DNA of 64,000 nucleotides from Candidatus Paceibacterota bacterium (GTDB lineage: Bacteria > Verrucomicrobiota > Verrucomicrobiia > Limisphaerales > UBA8199): the NCBI GenBank assembly GCA_035452965.1, contig DAOTCE010000001.1, positions 372,001 to 436,000 of the forward strand. Reading direction: 5' to 3'. The stretch's first letter is position 1. Each line of letters opens with the position of its first letter. A program made the translations under genes and the position numbers. The notes beneath the pieces are model-generated. The model saw only the letters and a program-made list of their open reading frames with translations, was not told the origin of the DNA and did no database searches. Below, piece by piece: positions 24,290-32,567 of the stretch.

Positions 24290-25627
24290 GTGCCGGGCAA
24301 CCTGCAAACGAACACCATCCGCCGGCCGGGTTCGGCAGCGCGTTGCGTTGCGCTTGTCCTGTGGCTGGCGCTGGCCTGGATCGCCCTGCCGACAGCGGCC
24401 CCCGGCGACGTTTTGGTGGCCACTAACGGCGAACGGTTCGTCGGCAAGGTCATCGTCGAAACCGCTGATACGGTCGTCTTTGAATCCGAACTGGGGGGGC
24501 GCTTGACACTCCTCCGCGCCCAGGTTCGCGAACTCCAGCGCCAGCCTCCCGGCGAGTCCGCGGGCACGATCCCGCTTACCAATCAAGTCTCAACCCCTGG
24601 CCTTCAACCCTCGACCAATCAGTGGCTGCCGCCGAACCTTGGCCAGGGCAGCTTGGATTGGATTCAGCTAAAGTCCGGCTCCTGGCTCAGCGGCCGGTTC
24701 AAGTATCTGCAGAACCGAAAACTGGAGTTTGACAACGACGAGCTGGACGAGCAGACCTTCAAGCTCAAGGACATCCGGCAGATCTATCCCGCCAGTCCGG
24801 CGTGGGCCAGGTTCGACAGCCGGAAAGAGCCCGCGTTTGGAACTGTCGTCGTTAGCAATGAGGTAGTCTCGGTCAGCGGCCCCGAGCAGATCCTCCTGCC
24901 ACGGGACCAACTCCTGGGCCTTACACCCTCGGGCGGTCGGGGGATGCATTACTGGTCGGGCAACTTCAGCGTCGGGCTGAGCCTCCAGTCCGGCAATAAC
25001 AGATTTATCACGCTGACCACCAGCGGCGAGTTGGCTCGGCGGAGTCCGAATACCGACTTGGTGCTCGATTACCTGGGCAACTATAGCCAGGTAAACGGGA
25101 TCGAAAGCGCCAATAATCAGCGCCTTAATTTCACCTACGACATCCGCCTGGATCGCCACTGGTTCATTCGCGCGCCGCAGCTGGAATACTACCATGACCC
25201 GCTGGCCAACATTGCGCACCGCGGGACGGCCATGGTGGGCGGCGGCTATTACATTTTTGATCGCTCAGGGCTCACCTGGAACGTGGCCGCCGGTCCCGCC
25301 TACCAGTACACCCGGTTTGACACGGTAGAGCCGGACCAATCCGATACCGCGACCACGCCGGCAGCAGTGCTGGAAACCTACTTCAAAATGGACCTCACCC
25401 GTCGCCTGACGTTCTCGGAGAACCTGCGGACCATCTTCGCCAAGGAGGAAGCGGGGCAATATACCCACCACGCAGTCTCCAAGCTCGAATTCAAAATCAA
25501 GCAGCATCTGGACTTTGATGTCTCCTTCGTTTGGGAGTATCTGCATAAGCCCGAGGCGGATTCGAGCGGGGAGATACCGCAGAATAGCGATTTCTACCTC
25601 ACCGTTGGACTCGGTTACAGGTTTTAA
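24290..25627 (+). CDS. Outer-membrane protein with DUF481 (YdiY-like) beta-barrel
   Basis: 445 residues from a proposed GTG at 24290. A start here gives a proper signal peptide (IRRPGSAARCVALVLWLALA ... WIALPTAAPGD). Two small beta modules follow (VLVATNGERFVGKVIVETAD; WIQLKSGSWLSGRFKYLQNR), then a C-terminal ~220-residue barrel of the DUF481 type: HYWSGNFSVGLSLQSGNNRF, ELARRSPNTDLVLDYLGNY, VGGGYYIFD, AAGPAYQYTRFD, ending YLTVGLGYRF with a terminal Phe. The same frame is open upstream through the decayed DUF3313 gene, so a longer chimeric product starting at 23828 is possible but less likely. Probable salt- or acid-inducible porin-like protein; role unknown. Confidence 0.75.
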   Translation: MPGNLQTNTIRRPGSAARCVALVLWLALAWIALPTAAPGDVLVATNGERFVGKVIVETADTVVFESELGGRLTLLRAQVRELQRQPPGESAGTIPLTNQVSTPGLQPSTNQWLPPNLGQGSLDWIQLKSGSWLSGRFKYLQNRKLEFDNDELDEQTFKLKDIRQIYPASPAWARFDSRKEPAFGTVVVSNEVVSVSGPEQILLPRDQLLGLTPSGGRGMHYWSGNFSVGLSLQSGNNRFITLTTSGELARRSPNTDLVLDYLGNYSQVNGIESANNQRLNFTYDIRLDRHWFIRAPQLEYYHDPLANIAHRGTAMVGGGYYIFDRSGLTWNVAAGPAYQYTRFDTVEPDQSDTATTPAAVLETYFKMDLTRRLTFSENLRTIFAKEEAGQYTHHAVSKLEFKIKQHLDFDVSFVWEYLHKPEADSSGEIPQNSDFYLTVGLGYRF

Positions 25628-25795
25628 CCGGCTTTCCCACTCAGCCGCACTCCCGCTTCGCGACCACGAACACGAGTCGCGACACCAACGCCTCCGGAAC
25701 CACAAACACCTCCGGATCGCTTCGGGCGCCGTCACGATGCAGTAGTCGCGCCTGGACACGGAGTTGGCTGGAGGATGGCTTGTTAGTGCGGTTGG

Positions 25796-25847
25796 GCCCC
25801 GGTGTGTATCCCATGGGGAGCGCTCCCCATGGGATACACACCGGGGC
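25796..25847. repeat. Long palindromic repeat, copy 2 (52 bp, perfect)
   Basis: Perfect palindrome centred at 25821/25822, carrying the same core GTGTATCCCATGGGGAGC as at 6307 and 59029, here extended by GCCCC/GGGGC. It lies between convergent genes, as copy 1 does. Confidence 0.92.
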
Positions 25848-25924
25848 ACCAGCGTGCCGTCACCGTAAGCCCAAGCCAGAGCCCCCGGGGATCAGAGGGG
25901 GTGGATAAGGCTGGCAGGCAGCAT

Positions 25925-25947
25925 CACTGTCCAAAATTTGGACAGTG
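25925..25947. repeat. 23-base palindrome
   Basis: CACTGTCCAAA-A-TTTGGACAGTG: eleven perfectly paired positions around one central A. It is AT-rich in the middle and suits a dimeric repressor site, but no promoter lies beside it. It sits 3' of both flanking genes. Confidence 0.5.
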
Positions 25948-26023
25948 CGCGGGTTAGGAATTGGGAGGGACTATCCGATTCTTGCTGGGGGGCAGTGATG
26001 CCGCCGTGGGGTCGGCTCTCCGG

Positions 26024-26665
26024 TCACGGCTCAATGAGCCGGTGCCGAATAGCATAGCGGACTAGTTGGCTCACTGAATGGAGGTTGAGCTTGCGCTTGA
26101 GGTTGCTGCGATGCGTGTCAACTGTCGCGACCGAGATCTGCAGCCGATGGGCGACTTCCTTGCTGCTGCGGCCATCCGCGATTAGTTGCAGCACCTGGCG
26201 CTCGCGGGGCGTAAGCGCGCCGTCAAACCCCTCCGTCGCGGGGCCGGTGCCAGCCGGCATCCGAGTTGGATCCTTGCGAGTTCGTCGCAGGGCGGACAGC
26301 AGCGGGGGCAGCTTTTTGGCCATGGCCGCCTTGTTCACGAAGGCATCCACGCCCGCGGCTTTGGCGGCGGCTTGGGAGGCCGGCGTGTCATGAAGTGTCA
26401 CCATGATGACCATCGGCGCTTTGGGGTGCCGCTTAATCCGCTGCGTTGCCTCCAGGCCGTTCATCCCCGGCATGTGCAGGTCCATGAGCACTAAGTCTGG
26501 ACGCAGTTTGGCGGACAATTCCACAGCCGCTTGCCCATCGTTGGCACACCCGACGACTGCAAACCGCCCGCCTTCCTCCAGAAGCTGGCAGAGACATTGC
26601 CGCACAAGCGCAGAATCATCCACCACCAGCACCCGCAGGTGCCCGTCTAATGCCCTTTCAGTCAT
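26024..26665 (-). CDS. NarL/FixJ-type response regulator
   Basis: 213 residues from the ATG at 26665 (MTERALDGHLRVLVVDDSAL). Receiver ~10-125 with the acidic pair in LVVDDS, phospho-acceptor Asp in DLVLMDLHMPGMNGLEATQR, and the conserved Thr (MVTLHDT) and Lys (FVNKAAM). C-terminal LuxR HTH: LTPRERQVLQLIADGRSSKE then VAHRLQISVATVDTHRSNLK. An upstream ATG would add 33 unlikely residues. No kinase is adjacent. Its HTH is about three-quarters identical to that of the upstream minus-strand gene at 26964, so the two arose by duplication. Targets unknown. Confidence 0.92.
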   Translation of the reverse strand: MTERALDGHLRVLVVDDSALVRQCLCQLLEEGGRFAVVGCANDGQAAVELSAKLRPDLVLMDLHMPGMNGLEATQRIKRHPKAPMVIMVTLHDTPASQAAAKAAGVDAFVNKAAMAKKLPPLLSALRRTRKDPTRMPAGTGPATEGFDGALTPRERQVLQLIADGRSSKEVAHRLQISVATVDTHRSNLKRKLNLHSVSQLVRYAIRHRLIEP

Positions 26666-26797
26666 CGCGTTAACATGTTGTCTTGAGCCACGGCAAAGCG
26701 TCGGCAGCGACCCGGGCCGCGGGCTGGCATGGAGCCAATGTCTCTGATCGCAATGCACACCCAACCCCTCTGTCGCGTGCGCTTGCGGTAAATACGG

Positions 26798-26827
26798 CTC
26801 GGCTGGCGACTAGGCGCCAGCCGAGCT
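26798..26827 (-). terminator. Hairpin between the two LuxR-type regulators
   Basis: 12-bp perfect stem GCTCGGCTGGCG/CGCCAGCCGAGC with loop ACTAGG, ~140 bases past the stop of the 26964 gene. No T-run follows on the minus strand, so it may be a processing or attenuation structure instead. Confidence 0.35.
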
Positions 26828-26963
26828 GGCAGGCCAATTAGATGTGGCCAAAGCAGCCCAGTTCGAACTCAGAGAAACAATTTGCGGCAAAAGCCAAGCC
26901 GCGCGCAATACACAGAATCCTGTAGAGAAGAGACCTTGCGTGGACGCGGTTTCGAACCGTATA

Positions 26964-27230
26964 TCAGGGCTCGATCAGCTTGTTCCGGATGGCGTAACGA
27001 ACGAGCTTGCTCGCCGAGTGGAGTTGGAGCTTGCGCATGAGGTTGCTGCGATGCGTGTCCACGGTCTTGACTGATATCTGCAACCGATGGGCGATCTCCT
27101 TGCTGCTGCGCCCTTCCGCAATCAGGCGCACAATCTGGCGCTCACGCGGGGTGAGCACCCCGCCGGTTCTCTTTGCCTCAGGGCTCGCACTCCCCAGCGC
27201 CCGCTTTGATCTTTCATATTCAGGATGCAT
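26964..27230 (-). CDS. LuxR-type HTH protein lacking a receiver domain
   Basis: 88 residues from the ATG at 27230 (MHPEYERSKRALGSASPEAK). A ~22-residue leader is followed by a full LuxR HTH: GVLTPRERQIVRLIAEGRSS, KEIAHRLQISVKTVDTHRSN and KLQLHSASKLVRYAIRNKLI. It closely resembles the neighbour at 26024 but has no receiver. No receiver-like sequence is found upstream in any minus frame. It could be a GerE-like stand-alone regulator or a truncated duplicate competing for the same sites. Confidence 0.78.
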   Translation of the reverse strand: MHPEYERSKRALGSASPEAKRTGGVLTPRERQIVRLIAEGRSSKEIAHRLQISVKTVDTHRSNLMRKLQLHSASKLVRYAIRNKLIEP

Positions 27231-27712
27231 GGCAAACAGTATCGGTGGCGCCTTCCGCCCATGGCGGCCTGCGTGGCAGGCAGCACTATCGAGCCTAAGA
27301 CAGAACACCGAAATGGCGGGCCGCTGACGTGGCGCGCAGTTCACCGCGCTCCTCACCCCCTACAAGCGCGGGGCCGCAAATACGTCCATCGGCCCCACAT
27401 CTAACGCCGAATGCCACTTCCGATTGCGCAAGGTGGCACCCAGCTTCTACAATTTAGACCGTCCGGGGGCATATCGCAAACAAGCAAATTTCTCCCGCGT
27501 TCCTGTCAACGCGCGGTCAGGGTCCCCGGTGGAGAACGCACGCGGTTTGGCGACCGTAGCGCCGGGCGCAGACGAGAGGTTGTGGATTTGACCGGCGTGA
27601 GGGGGGGCGTGTATCCTGGCAGCGCAGGAAGAAGTCGGGAATTAGCTGGAGTTTGCAACAGAAAGAACCGGCCCGTTGCGAGCACTCGGGCGGGCCTGAC
27701 GGCACAAAACCT
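27231..27712. other. Intergenic region
   Basis: 482 bases between divergent genes. Open frames here have no coding pattern or start signal. I see nothing else. Confidence 0.45.
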
Positions 27713-27958
27713 ATGGATGCTGAACTACTGCGTTATACGTCAGGTGAGGATATTCAACTCGGGGACCGTGTCCAACTTGCCGGCACATTTGCCACCGTGG
27801 TGTTCGTGAGCGACGGCGAGAACTGCGAGACCGCCCCCGGATATGAGGACTATGCCGGGGCCGAGCGTGGCGTGATGGTCTGCGACGACGACGGCTCGCT
27901 CACCACGGTTGATGAATACGACGAGCGGTTGGTCTTCATGGAGCGCGGCACGGTTTGA
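27713..27958 (+). CDS. Small acidic conserved hypothetical protein
   Basis: 81 residues from the ATG at 27713 (MDAELLRYTSGEDIQLGDRV). It is very acidic, with the pattern GDRVQLAGTFATVVFVSDGE ... APGYEDYAGAERGVMVCDDD ... DERLVFME. It reads as a compact SH3-like beta domain; similar short proteins are scattered in many bacteria as conserved hypotheticals, often resembling immunity-type proteins. No leader. It is isolated from its neighbours. Function unknown. Confidence 0.72.
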   Translation: MDAELLRYTSGEDIQLGDRVQLAGTFATVVFVSDGENCETAPGYEDYAGAERGVMVCDDDGSLTTVDEYDERLVFMERGTV

Positions 27959-28102
27959 TCCGCGATTAGGCCCCTGAAGGGCTGCGCTCCGTGGCGCGCC
28001 CGTCGGAAGGAACCCGCGCGCCTTTATGCACAAGCGCTGGGGAGTGCTCACACTTACACAAACCAGTTCCTTCCTCGGCGGCGGTGCACTACGCTCCCGC
28101 GG

Positions 28103-30082
28103 ATGAAACCGGCGGCAACACTCTGCCTTCTAATTCTGCTCACAGCCTCCGCTGCTGCCAGTCTAGCCTCGCCCGCAGATCCGGTGCAGCAGGTCAAGAT
28201 CGCCGAAGACCGCGCCAGCGATTGGCGCATTGTCTGCCCACCGCCGGCCTCGCCGGTCATCAACTGGGGGGCTGGCGAACTGCAACGATACCTCCGGCAA
28301 ATCAGCGGCTGCAAACTGGCTATCGTCAAGCGCGTCCGCGGCAAACCGGCCTTGGCTGTCGGGCTCCGCCCCGAATTGTCGCCAAAGGACCGGGCGGTGC
28401 TGCCCCCAGCCGCAAAGGGCTATGACGGTTACGCAGTGGCGGTCGTAGCGGGAACGCCCAAGACCCCAGCCCGCATCGTGATCGCCGGGGACAACGCGCG
28501 CGGAGTGATCTATGGCATTTACGATGTGCTGGAGCGCCTGGGTTGCCGCTGGTTTTACCCCACCGAAGATGCCGCGGACCCGGAGGTCGTGCCGGTGCAG
28601 AGCACGATTTCCCTGCCCGCCGGATCGTGGGCCGTGGCCTCGCCGATGAAGCACCGCATCTGCAACGGCAGCGCGTGGTTCTTTGAGATGGAGGCCGGCC
28701 CGGCCCGCAAGCAGATCGAGTGGGCGATGAAGGCGCGTTACAACGCCATGGGCTGGCAGGCCGACACCCACACCCCGCTGGAGACGCAATACCGGCAGCT
28801 TGCCGACACCGGCCTGCTTGCCGCATTGAAACAGCGCGACATGTTCCTGCACGGCCCGGCCCATTGCTTCAACCTCCTGCTGCGCGCTGAGGATTACCTG
28901 ACCAACCATCCCGATTGGTTTGGTCTGCGCGACGGCAAGCGCGTGCCTCAGGCCTTCGCGGGCGCGCAGTTCTGCTGGTCGAATCCCGAAGCGCGGAAGC
29001 AGTTTACCGACAACGCCGCGGCGTTCGCCCGGCAGGCGAAGCAAATCAACATCCTCTGCCTGGTGCCGTTCGATGGCGGACAGGCCTGCGAATGCGAGCC
29101 ATGCAAGAAGGCCGGCGCCAGCAACCTGCTGATGCTCCTCATGGCGGAAGTCATTGAGCGGCTCAAGACCTGCCGGCCGGACCTGCTGGTCGAGACGGTT
29201 GGCGGCTATGGCGCCATGACCGATCCGCCCGACACGGCGCGGATTCACCCGCAACAGCGCGTTGTGTGGGCGCATTGGGGCCGCGTCTATACGATGGGCT
29301 ACGATGACCCGCGCTATGACCGCAAGGACAACCTGGAGAAGTGGCGCCGCGCCGCTCGGGGCGGCGTCACGCTGTGCCAGTATTACACCGACAACTTCGC
29401 CGAGCCGTGGGTGATGTCGCCGTTCACAGTGGCGATGGAAGGCGACCGCCGCTACTTCCGCGAGAAAGGGATTGATTCGGTCTATATGTTGATGTGGCCG
29501 CGTGGCTATTGGTGGAACCACGGCTTGAACGGCTACCTGGCCGGCCGTTGTTTCCACGACTTCTCGCTGAGCCCCTACGACCTGCTGCGTGATTACGCGC
29601 GGCATTACTTCGGCCCGGAGGCAGGTGCTTTGCTGGCCGACTACCATGAGGCGTGGGCGCGCGATCCTGAGTTGTGCTACCGCGTGCGCGGCGATTCGCG
29701 CGACGCGGACCGCGCCCGGCTGGCCGACCAGCGCAAGCGATTGCTCGAACCGGCCGCCCGGCTCGTGGCGAGCGAACCCATGCTGGCCCGCCGCCTCGGC
29801 AAGGTGGAGAAACTCCACACGTTGGCCGAGCGCCTCATGGAGGTCCACCGCCAGCGCGACGACATCCAGCGCCTGCGCCGCGCCGGCCAATTCGCCCCGG
29901 CCCGCGCCCAACTGGAGCGCGCCCGCGCCTATACCGACGAAGTGCTCGCCCTCTTTTACACGCTGGCCGACCTGAACCAGGGCCTCATCGAGCGCAAGGA
30001 AGTCCCCACCTTCATCACCGCCAATGTGAAAAACTGGATTGAGGAAGAGGCCAAGGCCATTGCGGCGGGGAACAAGGAATAG
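28103..30082 (+). CDS. Secreted DUF4838-domain protein (putative glycoside hydrolase)
   Basis: 659 residues. Signal peptide ~1-22 (ATLCLLILLTASAAASLASP). The N-terminal alpha-glucuronidase/hexosaminidase-like accessory domain (WGAGELQRYLRQISGCKLAI; IVIAGDNARGVIYGIYDVLE; RLGCRWFYP) is followed by a TIM-barrel-like DUF4838 core: CLVPFDGGQACECEPCKKAG (Cys cluster), LVETVGGYGAMTDPP and YMLMWPRGYWWNHGLNGYLA. A helical C-terminal domain follows. Related to GH20/GH67-type enzymes; substrate unknown. A GH43 gene follows 163 bases later. Confidence 0.87.
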   Translation: MKPAATLCLLILLTASAAASLASPADPVQQVKIAEDRASDWRIVCPPPASPVINWGAGELQRYLRQISGCKLAIVKRVRGKPALAVGLRPELSPKDRAVLPPAAKGYDGYAVAVVAGTPKTPARIVIAGDNARGVIYGIYDVLERLGCRWFYPTEDAADPEVVPVQSTISLPAGSWAVASPMKHRICNGSAWFFEMEAGPARKQIEWAMKARYNAMGWQADTHTPLETQYRQLADTGLLAALKQRDMFLHGPAHCFNLLLRAEDYLTNHPDWFGLRDGKRVPQAFAGAQFCWSNPEARKQFTDNAAAFARQAKQINILCLVPFDGGQACECEPCKKAGASNLLMLLMAEVIERLKTCRPDLLVETVGGYGAMTDPPDTARIHPQQRVVWAHWGRVYTMGYDDPRYDRKDNLEKWRRAARGGVTLCQYYTDNFAEPWVMSPFTVAMEGDRRYFREKGIDSVYMLMWPRGYWWNHGLNGYLAGRCFHDFSLSPYDLLRDYARHYFGPEAGALLADYHEAWARDPELCYRVRGDSRDADRARLADQRKRLLEPAARLVASEPMLARRLGKVEKLHTLAERLMEVHRQRDDIQRLRRAGQFAPARAQLERARAYTDEVLALFYTLADLNQGLIERKEVPTFITANVKNWIEEEAKAIAAGNKE

Positions 30083-30245
30083 ACACAGAGCTTGTGGGGT
30101 GCGGCGGGAAGCAAAGCGCCACGCCGCTTTGCGGAGAAGGACCTTACAGGGAAAGCGGTGTCGCCGCCGCGCTCTGCCAACCGCGGTCCAAGGCTTCGTT
30201 GAAAGGCTTTCCTAGTGGGCGCAGCTTGTCTATTGTCACGCCCCG

Positions 30246-31220
30246 ATGCGAAGACTAACGATTACCTTGCTTCTATCCGCGGTGGCCGTGGGGCTGTGTG
30301 CCTGCAACGAGCCGCCGCCCCCCGCCGCGCCCGCCCCCGCCCGGACCTATCGCAACCCGCTGCTGCCCGAACGCGTGATAGCCGACCCCTTCATCCTGCG
30401 CCTGGACGGCACTTACTACCTCTACGGGACCACCGATGGCCGGGGCTACGAGGTGTTCGTCTCCACGAACTTGGTGGATTGGGAATCCAAGGGCCGCGCG
30501 TTCACGGACCCGCGTGGCGGCGCCTGGGCGCCCGAGGTCTTCCACCACGAGCGCGGCGACGGCAAGTTCTATCTGTATTATACGGACAACCTGCCCGGCG
30601 AGCAGCGCGGGCCGCTGGAGAAACAGGTTGGCGTGGCCGTGGCGGACAGTCCGCTGGGGCCGTTCACCGACAAGGCAGCGCTGGCATCGCACTCGATTGA
30701 CGCCCACCTGTTCCAGGACGACGACGGCAGCCTTTACCTGTATTATGTTGACCTCTCCGGCGGTTTCAAGATTCTCGTCCAGCCGATGGCCGACCCGCTG
30801 ACCAAGCGAGGCGAGCCAAAGGTCCTCATCCGCCCGGAGCAGGATTGGGAAAAGGCCAATGGTGAGGTCACCGAGGGCCCCTTCATACTCAAACGCCAGG
30901 GCACTTATTACCTCACCTATTCCGGTTCTGGGGCCGACACGCCCGACTACGCCATCGGCTACGCGACCTCCCAGTCACCCAGCGGCCCGTTCGTGAGATA
31001 CGCCGGCAACCCGATCGCCCGGCGCGGCGGGTCCGTGATCGGGCCCGGCCATCATTGCGTCGTGGAAGGTCCCGACGGCAAGCTCTGGCTCGTCTATCAC
31101 CAGAAATGGAACGCCGAGCGGGGCTGGCGCCGCTTTCTCGCGCTCGACCCCATCTGGTTCGACGAACAAGGCGTTCTGCACACGAAACTGTCACGGGGCA
31201 CGGATCAGCCGGCTCCCTGA
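30246..31220 (+). CDS. GH43-family glycosidase lipoprotein (arabinan/xylan type)
   Basis: 324 residues. Lipobox-like VGLCAC (Cys ~20), so probably anchored. The five-bladed propeller of GH43 carries the three expected acids: general base Asp in VIADPFILR (~46), pKa-modulating Asp in SIDAHLFQDDDG (~153) and general acid Glu in GEVTEGPFILK (~211). Further family motifs are YYLYGTTDG, APEVFHHERG and GPGHHCVVEGPDGKLWLVYH (metal-binding His). Likely removes arabinose or xylose from hemicellulose or pectin. A Pro/Ala linker follows the lipobox. Confidence 0.92.
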   Translation: MRRLTITLLLSAVAVGLCACNEPPPPAAPAPARTYRNPLLPERVIADPFILRLDGTYYLYGTTDGRGYEVFVSTNLVDWESKGRAFTDPRGGAWAPEVFHHERGDGKFYLYYTDNLPGEQRGPLEKQVGVAVADSPLGPFTDKAALASHSIDAHLFQDDDGSLYLYYVDLSGGFKILVQPMADPLTKRGEPKVLIRPEQDWEKANGEVTEGPFILKRQGTYYLTYSGSGADTPDYAIGYATSQSPSGPFVRYAGNPIARRGGSVIGPGHHCVVEGPDGKLWLVYHQKWNAERGWRRFLALDPIWFDEQGVLHTKLSRGTDQPAP

Positions 31221-31344
31221 GCGCCAGCCCTGCGGCTGGCTTGTGTTGCGGGACGGCCAGCCCGGGAACGATAATTGCAGCCGGACCTGCGGTTTAGACT
31301 GCGCCGGGGCGGGGCGAGCAGCCCGACTTTGGGTGTGTCAGTGA

Positions 31345-32415
31345 CTACTCTTTGTCCAGGACCGCCCGCAGGGTCAGCTCCGCCCCCTCGCTGACCTGGA
31401 GGTTCTTCTGGTAAGTCTTGAATCCCGCTTTCCTGACCTCCACCACGTGCGGCCCGGCCTTGAGCCTCACCCGCGCCGGCGTATGGCCGACGAAGCCGCC
31501 ATCCACGTAAATTTCGCACGCATCGTCCGGTGCCATCACAGTAACAATACCTGCTTTGCCACCCGTCGAGGGAGCCGGGGTGTTGTTGCTCGGGGAGGCG
31601 GCAGGCGTTCTGTCAACGCCTGGCGGGGGGGACGCCTCGCCAGGGTTGAACTCACGAGCAAGCCGCTGCCCTTCGGCGACCTGTTCCGGTGTCAGGAACC
31701 GCTCAACTCCTGCCAGGTTTACCTTGGCGTCATCGGCCAGCGCGCCCCCTTTGGCCACCGCGAGGTTGAACCATTTATAGGCTTCCACATGGTCCTTCGT
31801 CACCCCATTGCCCCTGGCGTAACAAAGCCCCAGCGTGTTTTGCGCCGGCCCAAATCCTCTCTCGGCTGCTTTGCGAACCAATTTGACTCCTTCCGGGATG
31901 TCCTTTGGCACGCCGTTGCCTTCCAGGTAACAGTTGCCCAACTCGGCTTCCGCGTCCGGCAGCGCCTGATTGGCCGCCTGGCGGTACCAAGCCGCCGCTT
32001 CGGCGGCATTCCGCTCGACCCCGTCGCCGTTGGCGTAGCACGTGCCCAGATCGAACTGCGCTTCTGCCAGCCCTTGCTCGGCGGCCCGGCGCAGCCATTG
32101 CGCGGCTTCGACCCTATTCATCTTAACGCCCACACCGTTGGCAAGATTCCAACCCAGCAGCCTCTGGGCGCGGGCCAATCCCTGTTCAGCGGCCTTGCGC
32201 AGCCACTTCGTGGATTTGCCCGGGTCTTTGGTGACTCCGATTCCGCGCGCGTAGAAGGATGCCACACTGAGTTGGGCTTCGGCGTCTCCCTTATCCGCTT
32301 TGGCCTTGATCGCCGCGAACTGTCTGCGTTCGGCATCGGCCGTCTGGCCGCACAACTCAGCGGCAGAACCCACGCAAAGGAACAGCAGCGCGCAGAGCAG
32401 GCGACAGAGCTTCAT
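31345..32415 (-). CDS. Secreted Sel1-repeat protein with C-terminal PEGA domain
   Basis: 356 residues. Signal peptide ~1-24 (LLCALLFLCVGSAAELCG). Five Sel1-like helical repeats (for example GDAEAQLSVASFYARGIGVT, LAEAQFDLGTCYANGDGVER and FGPAQNTLGLCYARGNGVTK) are followed by a Pro-rich linker. A PEGA domain then carries CEIYVDGGFVGHTPARVRLK and GPHVVEVRKAGFKTYQKNLQ. Sel1 repeats mediate protein contacts and PEGA domains are found in surface or cell-envelope proteins. Probably a periplasmic scaffold; no enzyme motif. Divergent from the FHA gene. Confidence 0.88.
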   Translation of the reverse strand: MKLCRLLCALLFLCVGSAAELCGQTADAERRQFAAIKAKADKGDAEAQLSVASFYARGIGVTKDPGKSTKWLRKAAEQGLARAQRLLGWNLANGVGVKMNRVEAAQWLRRAAEQGLAEAQFDLGTCYANGDGVERNAAEAAAWYRQAANQALPDAEAELGNCYLEGNGVPKDIPEGVKLVRKAAERGFGPAQNTLGLCYARGNGVTKDHVEAYKWFNLAVAKGGALADDAKVNLAGVERFLTPEQVAEGQRLAREFNPGEASPPPGVDRTPAASPSNNTPAPSTGGKAGIVTVMAPDDACEIYVDGGFVGHTPARVRLKAGPHVVEVRKAGFKTYQKNLQVSEGAELTLRAVLDKE

Positions 32416-32567
32416 GCGGGCAGCTTAACCGGCTTTCCACGGCTGGCAAGTGTGGTCAACATATCCCCGCGGATCCGAATTAGCCCTTCGGGGCGGTGGG
32501 AACCGCGGAGGCATGCAGAGGTCACTTGACAAGGGCGCCGGTTCCGTTAATTCAACTGCCGACGACT

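Larger units (their letters stand above)
25628..26023. other. Convergent intergenic region
   Basis: 396 bases between the DUF481 gene and a minus-strand regulator. It contains the longest copy of the palindromic repeat (25796-25847) and a separate 23-base palindrome (25925-25947). No gene seen. Confidence 0.6.

Noticed and set aside
20549..25627. Integrative island attached at tRNA-Lys
   Set aside because: No integrase gene and no repeat of the tRNA 3' end were seen; one IS and local decay explain the region.
28163..29911. 582-codon minus-strand open frame
   Set aside because: Antisense to the DUF4838 gene, which has a signal peptide and family motifs on the other strand.
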